DNA of 7,491 nucleotides from Methylococcaceae bacterium NSP1-2 (GTDB taxonomy: Bacteria; Pseudomonadota; Gammaproteobacteria; Methylococcales; Methylomonadaceae): positions 1 through 7,491 of the forward strand of contig NQJH01000079.1 in the NCBI GenBank assembly GCA_002256685.1, in the 5' to 3' direction. A model generated the notes under the pieces. That model ran no database searches and was not told where the DNA came from. It saw nothing but the letters and a program-made list of their open reading frames with translations. Of the stretch, positions 1 to 6,114 are shown piece by piece; the first letter of the stretch is position 1; each line of letters begins with the position of its first letter. A program made the position numbers and the translations under genes.

Positions 1-717
1 ACACGGCATAATCCTGAATTTACTATGTTGGAATTTTATCAAGCTTACGCGGAATATCATGAGTTAATGGATTTAACCGAAGCGATGTTGCGCGGGATTG
101 CCGAAGAAGTGGTTGGTCATACTGTGATTACTTATCAAGGTGAGCAGTATGATTTTGGTCAGCCGTTTGTGCGTATGACAGTGGAAGAATCGATTTTACA
201 TTTTAACCCTGAGTTAACGGTTGATGATATTAATACCCGCGAGGCGGCGGTTAAAGTGGCAGAGAAATTACACATACCCGTGAAAGATAGTTACGGTTTA
301 GGTAAAATTCAGATTGAAATTTTTGAAAAAACGGTGGAAAGTAAGCTGATGAATCCGACCTTTATTACTGCGTATCCTGTGGAAGTTTCACCACTTGCGC
401 GTCGTAATGATAATAATCCGCATGTCACTGACCGCTTTGAATTCTTTGTTGGCGGACGAGAAATTGCAAATGGTTTTACCGAGTTAAATGATTCTGAAGA
501 CCAAGCGGCACGTTTTCAGCAACAGGTAAATGAAAAAGAAGCGGGCGATGATGAAGCCATGCACTTTGATGCGGATTATATTACTGCGTTAGAACACGGT
601 ATGCCGCCGACCGCAGGAGAGGGCATTGGTATTGATCGCTTGGTGATGTTATTTACTGACGCACCCTCGATTCGTGATGTTTTATTGTTTCCGCACATGC
701 GACCTAAATTATCATAA
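1..717 (+). CDS. lysS: Lysyl-tRNA synthetase, class II (5'-truncated by window edge)
   Basis: Charges tRNA-Lys with lysine using ATP in the cytoplasm. The reading frame is open from base 1, so only the C-terminal 238 residues are visible; the E. coli enzyme has about 505. The visible part begins inside class II motif 2 (TRHNPEFTMLEFY) and runs through the catalytic-core segment with PTFITAYP, VSPLARRND and the GGREIANGFTELND strand, which carries lysine-pocket residues in this family. It ends with class II motif 3 (GEGIGIDRLVMLF, visible residues 206-218), including the conserved ATP-binding arginine, and the usual LFPHMRPK tail just before the stop. The whole visible length aligns without gaps to E. 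coli LysS from memory. The N-terminal OB-fold anticodon domain and the start lie outside the window. A perfect palindrome lies directly after the stop. Confidence 0.97.
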   Translation, partial: TRHNPEFTMLEFYQAYAEYHELMDLTEAMLRGIAEEVVGHTVITYQGEQYDFGQPFVRMTVEESILHFNPELTVDDINTREAAVKVAEKLHIPVKDSYGLGKIQIEIFEKTVESKLMNPTFITAYPVEVSPLARRNDNNPHVTDRFEFFVGGREIANGFTELNDSEDQAARFQQQVNEKEAGDDEAMHFDADYITALEHGMPPTAGEGIGIDRLVMLFTDAPSIRDVLLFPHMRPKLS

Positions 718-720
718 TTT

Positions 721-753
721 AGACCTGACAGGTTTTTAAAACCTGTCAGGTCT
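721..753. repeat. Perfect palindrome after lysS, REP-like
   Basis: The 16-nt arms agacctgacaggtttt (721-736) and its exact reverse complement (738-753) are separated by one base. As RNA this would form a long hairpin 3 nt after the lysS stop. There is no T-run on the 3' side (only gctt), so it is not a classic intrinsic terminator, although it could end or protect the lysS transcript in either direction. I recall near-identical acctgacagg...cctgtcaggt palindromes occurring many times between genes in other genomes, so a dispersed repetitive element is the more likely identity. That recollection is not tested here. Confidence 0.8.
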
Positions 754-785
754 GCTTAAACACTAATATATATTGAGGTACACTT

Positions 786-1079
786 ATGACCACCGTAGCA
801 GACCCTATTATTGGTAGCTGGTATAAAGACGTAGAAAATAATCTAAAATTTAAAGTTGTCGCTATTGATGAAGATTCTATTGAAGTTCAATATCTTAATG
901 GTGACATTGGCGAATACGATCAGGATAGCTGGTACGCTTCAACCTTTGATACTATTGAAGACCCCGAAGATTGGAGCGCACCTTTTGATGATATTGAAAC
1001 GGATGATTTGGGTTATTCGGATACCGATGAACATAAGCCCAATGCCGAAGATATGGATATTGAAGATTATTTGGATTAA
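786..1079 (+). CDS. Small acidic protein, DUF6763-like, function unknown
   Basis: Encodes 97 residues. The first half (about 1-55) looks like a small beta-rich fold: ADPIIGSWY, then alternating hydrophobic strands (FKVVAID, SIEVQYLNGDIGEYD, WY). The second half is extremely acidic (EDPEDWSAPFDDIETDDLG...DMDIEDYLD) and probably disordered. The opening DPxIGxWY, the central DxxxIEVQYxxGxxxExD and the PEDWxxPxDDxExDDLGYxxTD stretch match what I remember of the gammaproteobacterial DUF6763 family, which has no known function. The start is supported by TGAGGT at 774-779, about 6 nt before the ATG. An ORF in another frame across the same bases is a shadow. It is the first gene of a run continuing 15 nt later with a P-loop protein. 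The acidic tail could suggest protein-partner binding, which is inference only. Confidence 0.88.
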   Translation: MTTVADPIIGSWYKDVENNLKFKVVAIDEDSIEVQYLNGDIGEYDQDSWYASTFDTIEDPEDWSAPFDDIETDDLGYSDTDEHKPNAEDMDIEDYLD

Positions 1080-1094
1080 CAGGGAATCACTATC

Positions 1095-1940
1095 ATGAAA
1101 ATGAGTCCTGAGGAATTTTTGGACTGGCCGTCAAAACGTATCACTCTGCTAGCCATGTCGGGTGCAGGTAAAACCACGCTAGCCAATAAATTACCAAAAT
1201 CAAAATGGTTTCACTATTCGGGTGATTACCGTATTGGCACCAAATATTTGAAAGAACCTATTTTGGACAATATCAAACGGCACGCGATCAGTGTGCCGTT
1301 TTTGCGTGAATTACTGTTATCCGATTCTATTTATATCGCCAGTAAAATCACGGTGGATAATCTTGCCGCTGTCTCCAGTTTTTTAGGAAAACTCGGTAAT
1401 CCACAGATGGGGGGCTTGTCGTTACAGGAATTTAAACGCCGACAAAAATTGCATCATGTAGCGGAAGTGGCTGCGATGAATGATGTACCCGATTTTATTC
1501 ATAAAGCCGATGATATTTATGGCTATAAACATTTTATCAATGATGCCGGTGGTAGCGTTTGTGAGTTAGATGATCCTGAAGTATTGGAAAATCTAGCTAA
1601 AAATACGCTGATTATTTACATAAAAATTCCGCCCACCTTAGAACAAACGATTATCGAGCGAGCAAAAACTGATCCCAAACCTTTGTATTATCGAGAAGCG
1701 TTTCTCGATGAAAAACTCGCGGAATTTTTGAGTTTAAAAAACTACCGCTCTACCGAAGTCATACCTCCCGATGAATTTGTCACTTGGGTTTTTCCTGAGT
1801 TATTCAAATCCCGATTGCCGCGTTATCAAGCGATTGCCGATCAATACGGCTATACCGTTGATGCCAATGAGGTCGCTAAAGTGAAAACCGAAGCAGATTT
1901 TATTCGACTGGTTGCCGATGCGCTAGCGAAACAATCATGA
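1095..1940 (+). CDS. P-loop ATPase, nucleotide/shikimate-kinase-like, substrate unknown
   Basis: A 281-residue soluble protein. Near the N-terminus ITLLAMSGAGKTTLANKLP holds a Walker A motif of the form A-x4-G-K-T (A20 to T27, K26 the phosphate-binding lysine), preceded by a hydrophobic beta strand as in P-loop kinases. HFINDAGGSVCEL (147-158) may be the second strand with a Walker-B-like Asp150. A further strand LIIYIKIPP (172-180) is followed by a lid-like basic segment, ERAKTDPKPLYYREAFLDEKL. This order resembles small-molecule kinases (shikimate or gluconate kinase type) more than AAA+ machines. I recall similar proteins annotated only as ATPase in Gammaproteobacteria. The start at 1095 has AGGGA at 1081-1085, 9 nt upstream; Met3 at 1101 is a possible alternative. 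It lies between the acidic protein and metA with 15- and 16-nt gaps, so co-transcription is likely. What it phosphorylates, if anything, cannot be read from the sequence. Confidence 0.9.
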   Translation: MKMSPEEFLDWPSKRITLLAMSGAGKTTLANKLPKSKWFHYSGDYRIGTKYLKEPILDNIKRHAISVPFLRELLLSDSIYIASKITVDNLAAVSSFLGKLGNPQMGGLSLQEFKRRQKLHHVAEVAAMNDVPDFIHKADDIYGYKHFINDAGGSVCELDDPEVLENLAKNTLIIYIKIPPTLEQTIIERAKTDPKPLYYREAFLDEKLAEFLSLKNYRSTEVIPPDEFVTWVFPELFKSRLPRYQAIADQYGYTVDANEVAKVKTEADFIRLVADALAKQS

Positions 1941-1956
1941 CAGAAGGGATAACATT

Positions 1957-3018
1957 ATGCCTTTAGTTGCCCACACCGATTTACCGACTTTTCAACGTCT
2001 GCGTGAAGAAGGCGAAGAAATAGTGGACTCAGAACGTGCTAGTCATCAAGATATTCGAGAACTGCATATTGGTTTATTGAATATGATGCCCGATGCTGCG
2101 CTGGAAGCCACTGAACGGCAATTTTTTCGTTTGGTCGGCGCGTGTAATCAAATTGTCCAGTTTCATGTGCATCCGTTTACCATTGAAGGCTTGCCGCGCA
2201 GTCCAGAAGCGCAAGCGCATATTGACAAATACTACGAATCGTTTGAAAAAATCAAGGAGGATGGTTTAGACGCGCTGATTATCAGCGGGGCAAATGTCAT
2301 TGGTTCGCGCTTACCAGAGGAAGATTTTTGGCAACCGTTGACCGAAGTATTTTCATGGGCTAAGGAGAATGTCACCTCGGTTTTGTGTTCGTGTTTAGCA
2401 ACACACGCGTTGATTCATTATTGTTATGGTGTTGAACGCACACGCTTGCCAGAAAAACGCTGGGGGGTGTTTTCTCATAAGCTGGTAAATCGTCATCATC
2501 CCTTAGTCGCTGAAATCAATACCCGTTTTGATGTGCCGCATTCACGCTTTAATGAGATATTTCAAAGTGATATGGAAGCGCACGGACTACAAGTGTTAGC
2601 GGCGAGCAAAGAAGCGGGCGTACATCTTGCGGTGAGTCCAGATGGGTTTCGCATCGTGTTTTTTCAAGGGCATCCTGAATACGACGATATTAGTTTGTTA
2701 AAAGAATATAAGCGTGAAGTGCTACGGTTTTATCGGGGGGAAATCAATGATTATCCGCCGTTTCCTGAACATTATTTTGACCCTGACGTGCAGCAAACTT
2801 TTTCTGAGTATGAGCGTCATGTCAGACAAGCGCGACACACAGGACAAAACTTAGCTGAATTTCCTGAAGCCGCCGTGTTAGACCATCTCGACAATACTTG
2901 GAGCGACACCGCAAAAGCGGTGTTTAATAATTGGTTAGGCAAAGTGTATCAATTGACTAATCAGGATAGACGCTTACCTTTTATGGAGGGGGTTGATCCT
3001 AATAATCCTTTAGGTTAA
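1957..3018 (+). CDS. metA: Homoserine O-acyltransferase, MetA family (annotated type: homoserine O-succinyltransferase)
   Basis: Transfers an acyl group from CoA to homoserine, the entry to methionine synthesis, in the cytoplasm. It has 353 residues against 309 in E. coli MetA, with an extra C-terminal stretch. The class-I glutamine-amidotransferase-like fold and triad are intact: nucleophile Cys146 in SVLCSCLATHA, and His239 and Glu241 in FFQGHPEYD, each offset by exactly 4 from E. coli Cys142, His235 and Glu237. Other family signatures are SRASxQxIR-like SERASHQDIR (25-34), LLNMMP (40-45) and VPHSRFNE (193-200). Two differences from E. coli stand out: the lysine pair after LNLMP is replaced by Asp-Ala with a two-residue insertion, and position 115, equivalent to E. 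coli Gly111, is Ile. The acyl donor (succinyl- or acetyl-CoA) is therefore uncertain. The start has AGAAGGGA at 1942-1949. It is the last gene of the probable three-gene operon. No methionine-responsive leader fits in the 16-nt gap. Confidence 0.93.
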   Translation: MPLVAHTDLPTFQRLREEGEEIVDSERASHQDIRELHIGLLNMMPDAALEATERQFFRLVGACNQIVQFHVHPFTIEGLPRSPEAQAHIDKYYESFEKIKEDGLDALIISGANVIGSRLPEEDFWQPLTEVFSWAKENVTSVLCSCLATHALIHYCYGVERTRLPEKRWGVFSHKLVNRHHPLVAEINTRFDVPHSRFNEIFQSDMEAHGLQVLAASKEAGVHLAVSPDGFRIVFFQGHPEYDDISLLKEYKREVLRFYRGEINDYPPFPEHYFDPDVQQTFSEYERHVRQARHTGQNLAEFPEAAVLDHLDNTWSDTAKAVFNNWLGKVYQLTNQDRRLPFMEGVDPNNPLG

Positions 3019-3050
3019 TTCCAATCTACGCTATTTATCATACAAGTATT

Positions 3051-3102
3051 GCGGGGTTTTCATTGGTTTTGCCATAAAAACGCCGCTTTATTGTTATTTT
3101 TT
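3051..3102 (+). terminator. Probable intrinsic terminator after metA
   Basis: gcggggtttt (3051-3060) pairs with aaaacgccgc (3077-3086) over 10 positions with one mismatch. A small inner tgg/cca pair sits in the loop, and a T-rich tract (ttattgttattttttt) follows. It lies 33 nt after the metA stop, as expected for the end of the operon. The mismatch and the interrupted T-tract lower certainty. Confidence 0.5.
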
Positions 3103-3178
3103 TGAATGGTACTATTTTTGCTTTTGTTTACTAACAAAAATTAAAAATAAGTGAAACCGTGCAAACTTTTTTAAACGA

Positions 3179-3221
3179 ACTAGGTATTGTCCTAGTATCA
3201 ACACTACCCGCTATATATAGC
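3179..3221. repeat. Two short palindromes in the metA-acyltransferase gap
   Basis: Positions 3179-3196 are an inverted repeat with arms actagg/cctagt and a 6-nt loop. Positions 3210-3221 (gctatatatagc) are a perfect 12-nt palindrome. They could be operator-like protein-binding sites or fold in RNA, but no known regulator site is recognised. A weak promoter-like TTGTCC with a TATATA further downstream overlaps them at a long spacing, too poor to call. Confidence 0.45.
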
Positions 3222-3254
3222 AGAAGCAGTATAAATTGATTCAAGCATAGAGTA

Positions 3255-3292
3255 AGTGCGAATTCATTCGCACTGTGCGGATAAATCCGCAC
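3255..3292. repeat. Twin adjacent hairpins, REP/MITE-like dispersed repeat
   Basis: Two inverted repeats abut with no spacer. The first has agtgcgaa/ttcgcact arms and a 4-nt loop (3255-3274); the second has gtgcggat/atccgcac arms and a 2-nt loop (3275-3292), followed by ctaca. The arms share a gtgcg core, so the two hairpins look like diverged copies of one unit. I recall gtgcgaattcattcgcac and gtgcggatttatccgcac units scattered between genes in several gammaproteobacteria. The recollection is untested; the structure itself is plain in the bases. Confidence 0.65.
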
Positions 3293-3320
3293 CTACATCA
3301 TTTTATTGTGCTTTAGCTAT

Positions 3321-3368
3321 AGCGGATCCCGCTGACTAAGCGTAATTCAAGACACCTTAAGTAAGGTG
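3321..3368. repeat. Two further short hairpins before the acyltransferase
   Basis: agcgg/ccgct with a 3-nt loop lies at 3321-3333, and cacctta/taaggtg with a 2-nt loop at 3353-3368. The second ends 12 nt before the ribosome binding site of the next gene, so it would sit in that mRNA's leader. No riboswitch class is recognised, and these may simply be more of the dispersed-repeat material that fills this gap. Confidence 0.4.
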
Positions 3369-3393
3369 CTGCATATTCACAAGGTAACAAGAA

Positions 3394-4563
3394 ATGAAAG
3401 AAATGAAAGAAATACCGCTTTCTACTTTACGAGTTGATTTTTTAGATGGCATAAGAGGCTGGGCGGCCGTTATGGTGGTATTATTTCATACAATGGTACG
3501 AATTCTAGCGAACACAACGCCATCCTATCAACGGTTTTATTTGGAATTCATAACAGATGGTCATCTTGCGGTTTTTATTTTCTTTGTTCTATCCGGTTTT
3601 GCACTGAGTATCACATTTATCAAAAGACCCCAGAAAATCTCCGTTCCTCTTGCCGTAATAACCCGATACTTTAGACTTTTTATACCTATTTTATTAACCA
3701 GTTTTATTGTTTACTGCTTAATGAAAGCCCATTTGATGTTTAATATTCAAATAGCAGATTTGGAAGATTCAAAACATTGGTTAGGCACTTTTTATGATTT
3801 CGAAGCGTCTTTAATAGGTTTATTAAAGTTTTGTTTTTTTGATGTCTTTTTTCATTATGAAAGGACATCCAGTTACAATATTGTACTTTGGACCATGCAA
3901 ATTGAATATGCAGGTTCTTTATTGATTTATTTATCAATTGGTCTTTTTAGACACGAAAATAGAAAAATATATTTATTTCCCTTGGTAGCGATTGTTTTAT
4001 ACTTACTCAGAAATGATACGGCTCTGGCTTGTTTTATATTTGGCTATTTTTTGGCTGAAGTTTATTTTAGCTATGGACATATTATTAAAAAATTGAAATT
4101 TATCAACATTATCTCAACATTATTATTTATTGTACCTATTATAATATCTACTTTTTATAGACCAAAAGACGATAAATATACCGTTTTATTAGCCTTTATT
4201 GTTGTGTTATCAATTACTTTTTCACCGCTGCTTAAAGATTTCTTTTCTAATGCACTATCAAAGTTTTTAGGTCGAATCTCATTCCCGCTTTATTTAATAC
4301 ACATGATAGTAATTAGTTCTTGGTCATCTTATCTTTTCCTGCATTTGCCGCTATATGGCTACGAACATCAAGTTATCGCCAATATTACTCTAGCCACTAC
4401 TATAGTATTGAGTATTTTTTTGGCATGGGTTTTTTGTCCTATGGAAGCTTTTAGTGTTAAAGCATCCAAATATTTGGCTAAAAAAATTCTTAGCGTTTTT
4501 TTTAATGCACTTCATAAATACCATTTTTTCTTTCAAGAAAAAATTACCGAATTCGTTAAATAA
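3394..4563 (+). CDS. Membrane acyltransferase, acyltransferase-3 (OafA/NodX) family
   Basis: A 389-residue polytopic inner-membrane protein with about ten hydrophobic segments. Enzymes of this family move acetyl or other acyl groups onto surface sugars or lipids. Signatures in order: RVDFLDGIRGWAAVMVVLFH (13-32), with the Arg-x10-His pattern and the likely active-site His32; DGHLAVFIFFVLSGFALS (55-72), the usual G-x-L/V-A-V-x-x-F-F-x-L-S-G-F motif; RYFRL (91-95); LWTMQIEYAGSLL (165-177); and LGRISFPLYLIHM (292-304), the typical C-terminal motif. The length is normal for a protein with only the membrane domain, with no SGNH extension. The start at 3394 has AAGG at 3381-3384; a second in-frame ATG at 3403 arises from a duplicated atgaaagaa. 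The gene is far more AT-rich than its flanks (9 G+C of 60 at 4081-4140), suggesting acquisition by transfer. The sugar or lipid substrate cannot be inferred, as no glycan gene is adjacent. Confidence 0.93.
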   Translation: MKEMKEIPLSTLRVDFLDGIRGWAAVMVVLFHTMVRILANTTPSYQRFYLEFITDGHLAVFIFFVLSGFALSITFIKRPQKISVPLAVITRYFRLFIPILLTSFIVYCLMKAHLMFNIQIADLEDSKHWLGTFYDFEASLIGLLKFCFFDVFFHYERTSSYNIVLWTMQIEYAGSLLIYLSIGLFRHENRKIYLFPLVAIVLYLLRNDTALACFIFGYFLAEVYFSYGHIIKKLKFINIISTLLFIVPIIISTFYRPKDDKYTVLLAFIVVLSITFSPLLKDFFSNALSKFLGRISFPLYLIHMIVISSWSSYLFLHLPLYGYEHQVIANITLATTIVLSIFLAWVFCPMEAFSVKASKYLAKKILSVFFNALHKYHFFFQEKITEFVK

Positions 4564-4577
4564 AATTATAAATAATA

Positions 4578-4997
4578 ATGACGATTGAATTTATTTTTGT
4601 ATATGGTACGTTACGCAAAGAAATTGCTGCCAATATGAATGATATATTATCTTGTTATAGTAACTATTTTTCTGATGGCTATTTACAAGGCAAGCTTTAT
4701 GAAGTGAATGGCTATCCTGCTGTCATTGAATCAAATAATCCGCAAGATAAGGTTTATGGAGAGATATATAAAATACTAAATAGCCGTTTACTATTGCCTG
4801 AGTTGGATGCGTATGAAGAATGCACTCAGCTGTTTCCTCATCCTCATGAATACAGTAGAAAAAAACTGGCGATTACGCTCTTCGATGGTCATCATATAAG
4901 CGCGTGGGTTTATATTTTCAATCGAAATGTTGAGAATTTAATAGCTATTAAGTCAGGTGATTATTTGCATCACCTCAATGCACAGGAAAACTTATAA
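4578..4997 (+). CDS. Gamma-glutamylcyclotransferase-like (AIG2/GGCT family) protein
   Basis: Has 139 residues with the cyclotransferase-like barrel fold signatures. FVYGTLR at the N-terminus (7-13) is the substrate-binding YGTL loop. GYLQGKLYEVNGYPAVIE follows, then VYGEIYKI (59-66), LDAYEEC (76-82) with Glu80 as the likely general acid/base, and AWVYIFN (109-115). Family members release 5-oxoproline from gamma-glutamyl amino acids or gamma-glutamylamines; the exact substrate of this copy is unknown. It begins 14 nt after the acyltransferase stop and ends 8 nt before guaD, so co-transcription is likely. There is no recognisable Shine-Dalgarno before the ATG (the preceding bases are A/T only), so translation may depend on the upstream gene. 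The gene is AT-rich like its upstream neighbour. Confidence 0.88.
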   Translation: MTIEFIFVYGTLRKEIAANMNDILSCYSNYFSDGYLQGKLYEVNGYPAVIESNNPQDKVYGEIYKILNSRLLLPELDAYEECTQLFPHPHEYSRKKLAITLFDGHHISAWVYIFNRNVENLIAIKSGDYLHHLNAQENL

Positions 4998-5005
4998 ATT
5001 TTACC

Positions 5006-5491
5006 ATGACGACACATTTAATGAGGCACGAAGAATTTCTACAGCAAGCAATTAAACTGGCGGTGGATAATAGCAGTACAGGGCAGGGTGGTCCTTTCGG
5101 TGCGCTGATTGTTAAGAATAATAAAGTGATTGCCGCAAGTAGCAATCAAGTGACCCATCTCCTTGATCCGACCGCCCACGCCGAAATCATGGCAATCCGT
5201 TTAGCGTGTCAGCAACTGGGAGATTTTCAGCTTCAAGACTGCATTCTTTACAGCAGTTGCGAACCGTGTCCGATGTGTTTAGGGGCAATTTACTGGGCAA
5301 GATTAGCCGAGGTTTATTTTGCCTGTAATCGTCACGATGCCGCCGCCGCGCAGTTTGATGACAGTTTTATTTATGATGAAATTGCCTTGCTACCCGCCCA
5401 ACGCCATATTCCCATGCACCACATCAACCTACCGAATGCCTCACAGCCCTTTGAAAGCTGGGCAGCAAAAACTGATAAGCGGCTGTATTGA
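5006..5491 (+). CDS. guaD: Guanine deaminase, cytidine-deaminase-fold type
   Basis: Hydrolyses guanine to xanthine and ammonia in purine salvage or catabolism, in the cytoplasm. It has 161 residues and closely follows Bacillus subtilis GuaD (156 residues) along its whole length. The zinc site is His58 in DPTAHAE with Cys88 and Cys91 in SCEPCPMC; Glu60 is the proton shuttle. Asp119 in FDDSFIYDE and the C-terminal Tyr161 correspond, with a constant +5 offset, to B. subtilis Asp114 and Tyr156, which recognise guanine, so guanine rather than cytidine or tRNA adenosine is the expected substrate. Met6 (5021) aligns with the B. subtilis start and may be the true start; neither ATG has a clear Shine-Dalgarno. 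Composition is back to the level of the rest of the window (26 G+C of 60 at 5221-5280). No other purine genes are adjacent. Confidence 0.93.
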   Translation: MTTHLMRHEEFLQQAIKLAVDNSSTGQGGPFGALIVKNNKVIAASSNQVTHLLDPTAHAEIMAIRLACQQLGDFQLQDCILYSSCEPCPMCLGAIYWARLAEVYFACNRHDAAAAQFDDSFIYDEIALLPAQRHIPMHHINLPNASQPFESWAAKTDKRLY

Positions 5492-5496
5492 CGAGT

Positions 5497-5525
5497 ATGA
5501 GGTAAACTCCGTCAACCCACCTCAT
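5497..5525. terminator. Weak hairpin between convergent genes
   Basis: atgaggt (5497-5503) and acctcat (5519-5525) form 7-bp arms around a 15-nt loop, placed in the 33-nt gap between the convergent guaD and the 132-residue gene. It could act as a bidirectional terminator, but there is no T-tract on either side, so support is weak. Confidence 0.3.
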
Positions 5526-5923
5526 TAGTCCATCCTATCGTGCTGTTCTGGAGTTTCGGCTTTGAACAGATCAGCGATAAGTTCAATATGAGGTGCCAAT
5601 TGCGGTATCACCGGAATTTTCCATGCTTTCCCTACGAAACGCGCAAATATATTATTCAACCAAGGTTTATTCGATTGTGCTTGGTGAATGATAAATTTGT
5701 AGGACTCTTCTTCGCTAATAATGGCAAAACCGTCAACCCACACTTCAATGGCTTCTGTTTCACCGTAGAGCGTTGTTTGCACATATACTTTTCGTGCATC
5801 GATGTCAAAATTAAAATCGGTTAATTCGGCAATACCCTTAAGCACTATATTTGCCACCCATACAATCATCATGTTGGGTGTCAATTTTATTGCTATTTTT
5901 ATTAAACTGGTTTTATAACTCAT
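5525..5923 (-). CDS. Conserved-looking hypothetical protein, 132 residues
   Basis: Not assigned to a named family. The N-terminus (MSYKTSLIKIAIKLTPNMMIVWVANIVLKGIAEL-like, 1-34) is an amphipathic or weakly hydrophobic helix pair. It is followed by a beta-rich middle (FNFDIDARKVYVQTTLYG, then IEVWVDGFAII, 38-70) and a helical C-terminal half with SNKPWLNNIFARFVGKAWKI and PQLAPHIELIADLFKAE. I have an impression of similar uncharacterised proteins in methane-oxidising Gammaproteobacteria, but no function is known. The strand-helix pattern with a basic, amphipathic start could suit peripheral membrane association, which is speculation. The start has a good ribosome site on the minus strand (aaagg about 6-8 nt before ATG). 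It is transcribed away from the DUF1269-like gene's end and converges on guaD. Confidence 0.8.
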   Translation of the reverse strand: MSYKTSLIKIAIKLTPNMMIVWVANIVLKGIAELTDFNFDIDARKVYVQTTLYGETEAIEVWVDGFAIISEEESYKFIIHQAQSNKPWLNNIFARFVGKAWKIPVIPQLAPHIELIADLFKAETPEQHDRMD

Positions 5924-6114
5924 GTTTAGCCTTTATCCGTTATGTGGTGAGGTTTTTAATTTTAATCGTTTTTTGCTTTGGTTGGTACAATCCAAAAAAT
6001 ATTACTATAAAATATAAGCTTGTAGGGTAGGCATCACAATTATTAAACAATATGTTGCGTGTTTACGAAGCGAAAGGTACGGTACGCGATTGGACTTTAC
6101 GCCGCTGCTTTTTA

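Noticed and set aside
856..1098. 80-residue + frame over the acidic protein gene
   Set aside because: It is the shadow of the acidic-protein gene, which has a ribosome site and family-like motifs; this frame has a biased, Ile/Leu-heavy make-up.
3740..3937. 65-residue minus frame inside the acyltransferase gene
   Set aside because: Antisense shadow of a gene with full family motifs; no ribosome site of its own.
5509..5741. Exact 12-nt direct repeat ccgtcaacccac at 5509-5520 and 5730-5741
   Set aside because: A single 12-nt match is expected by chance about once or twice in a window of this length, and no element boundaries accompany it.
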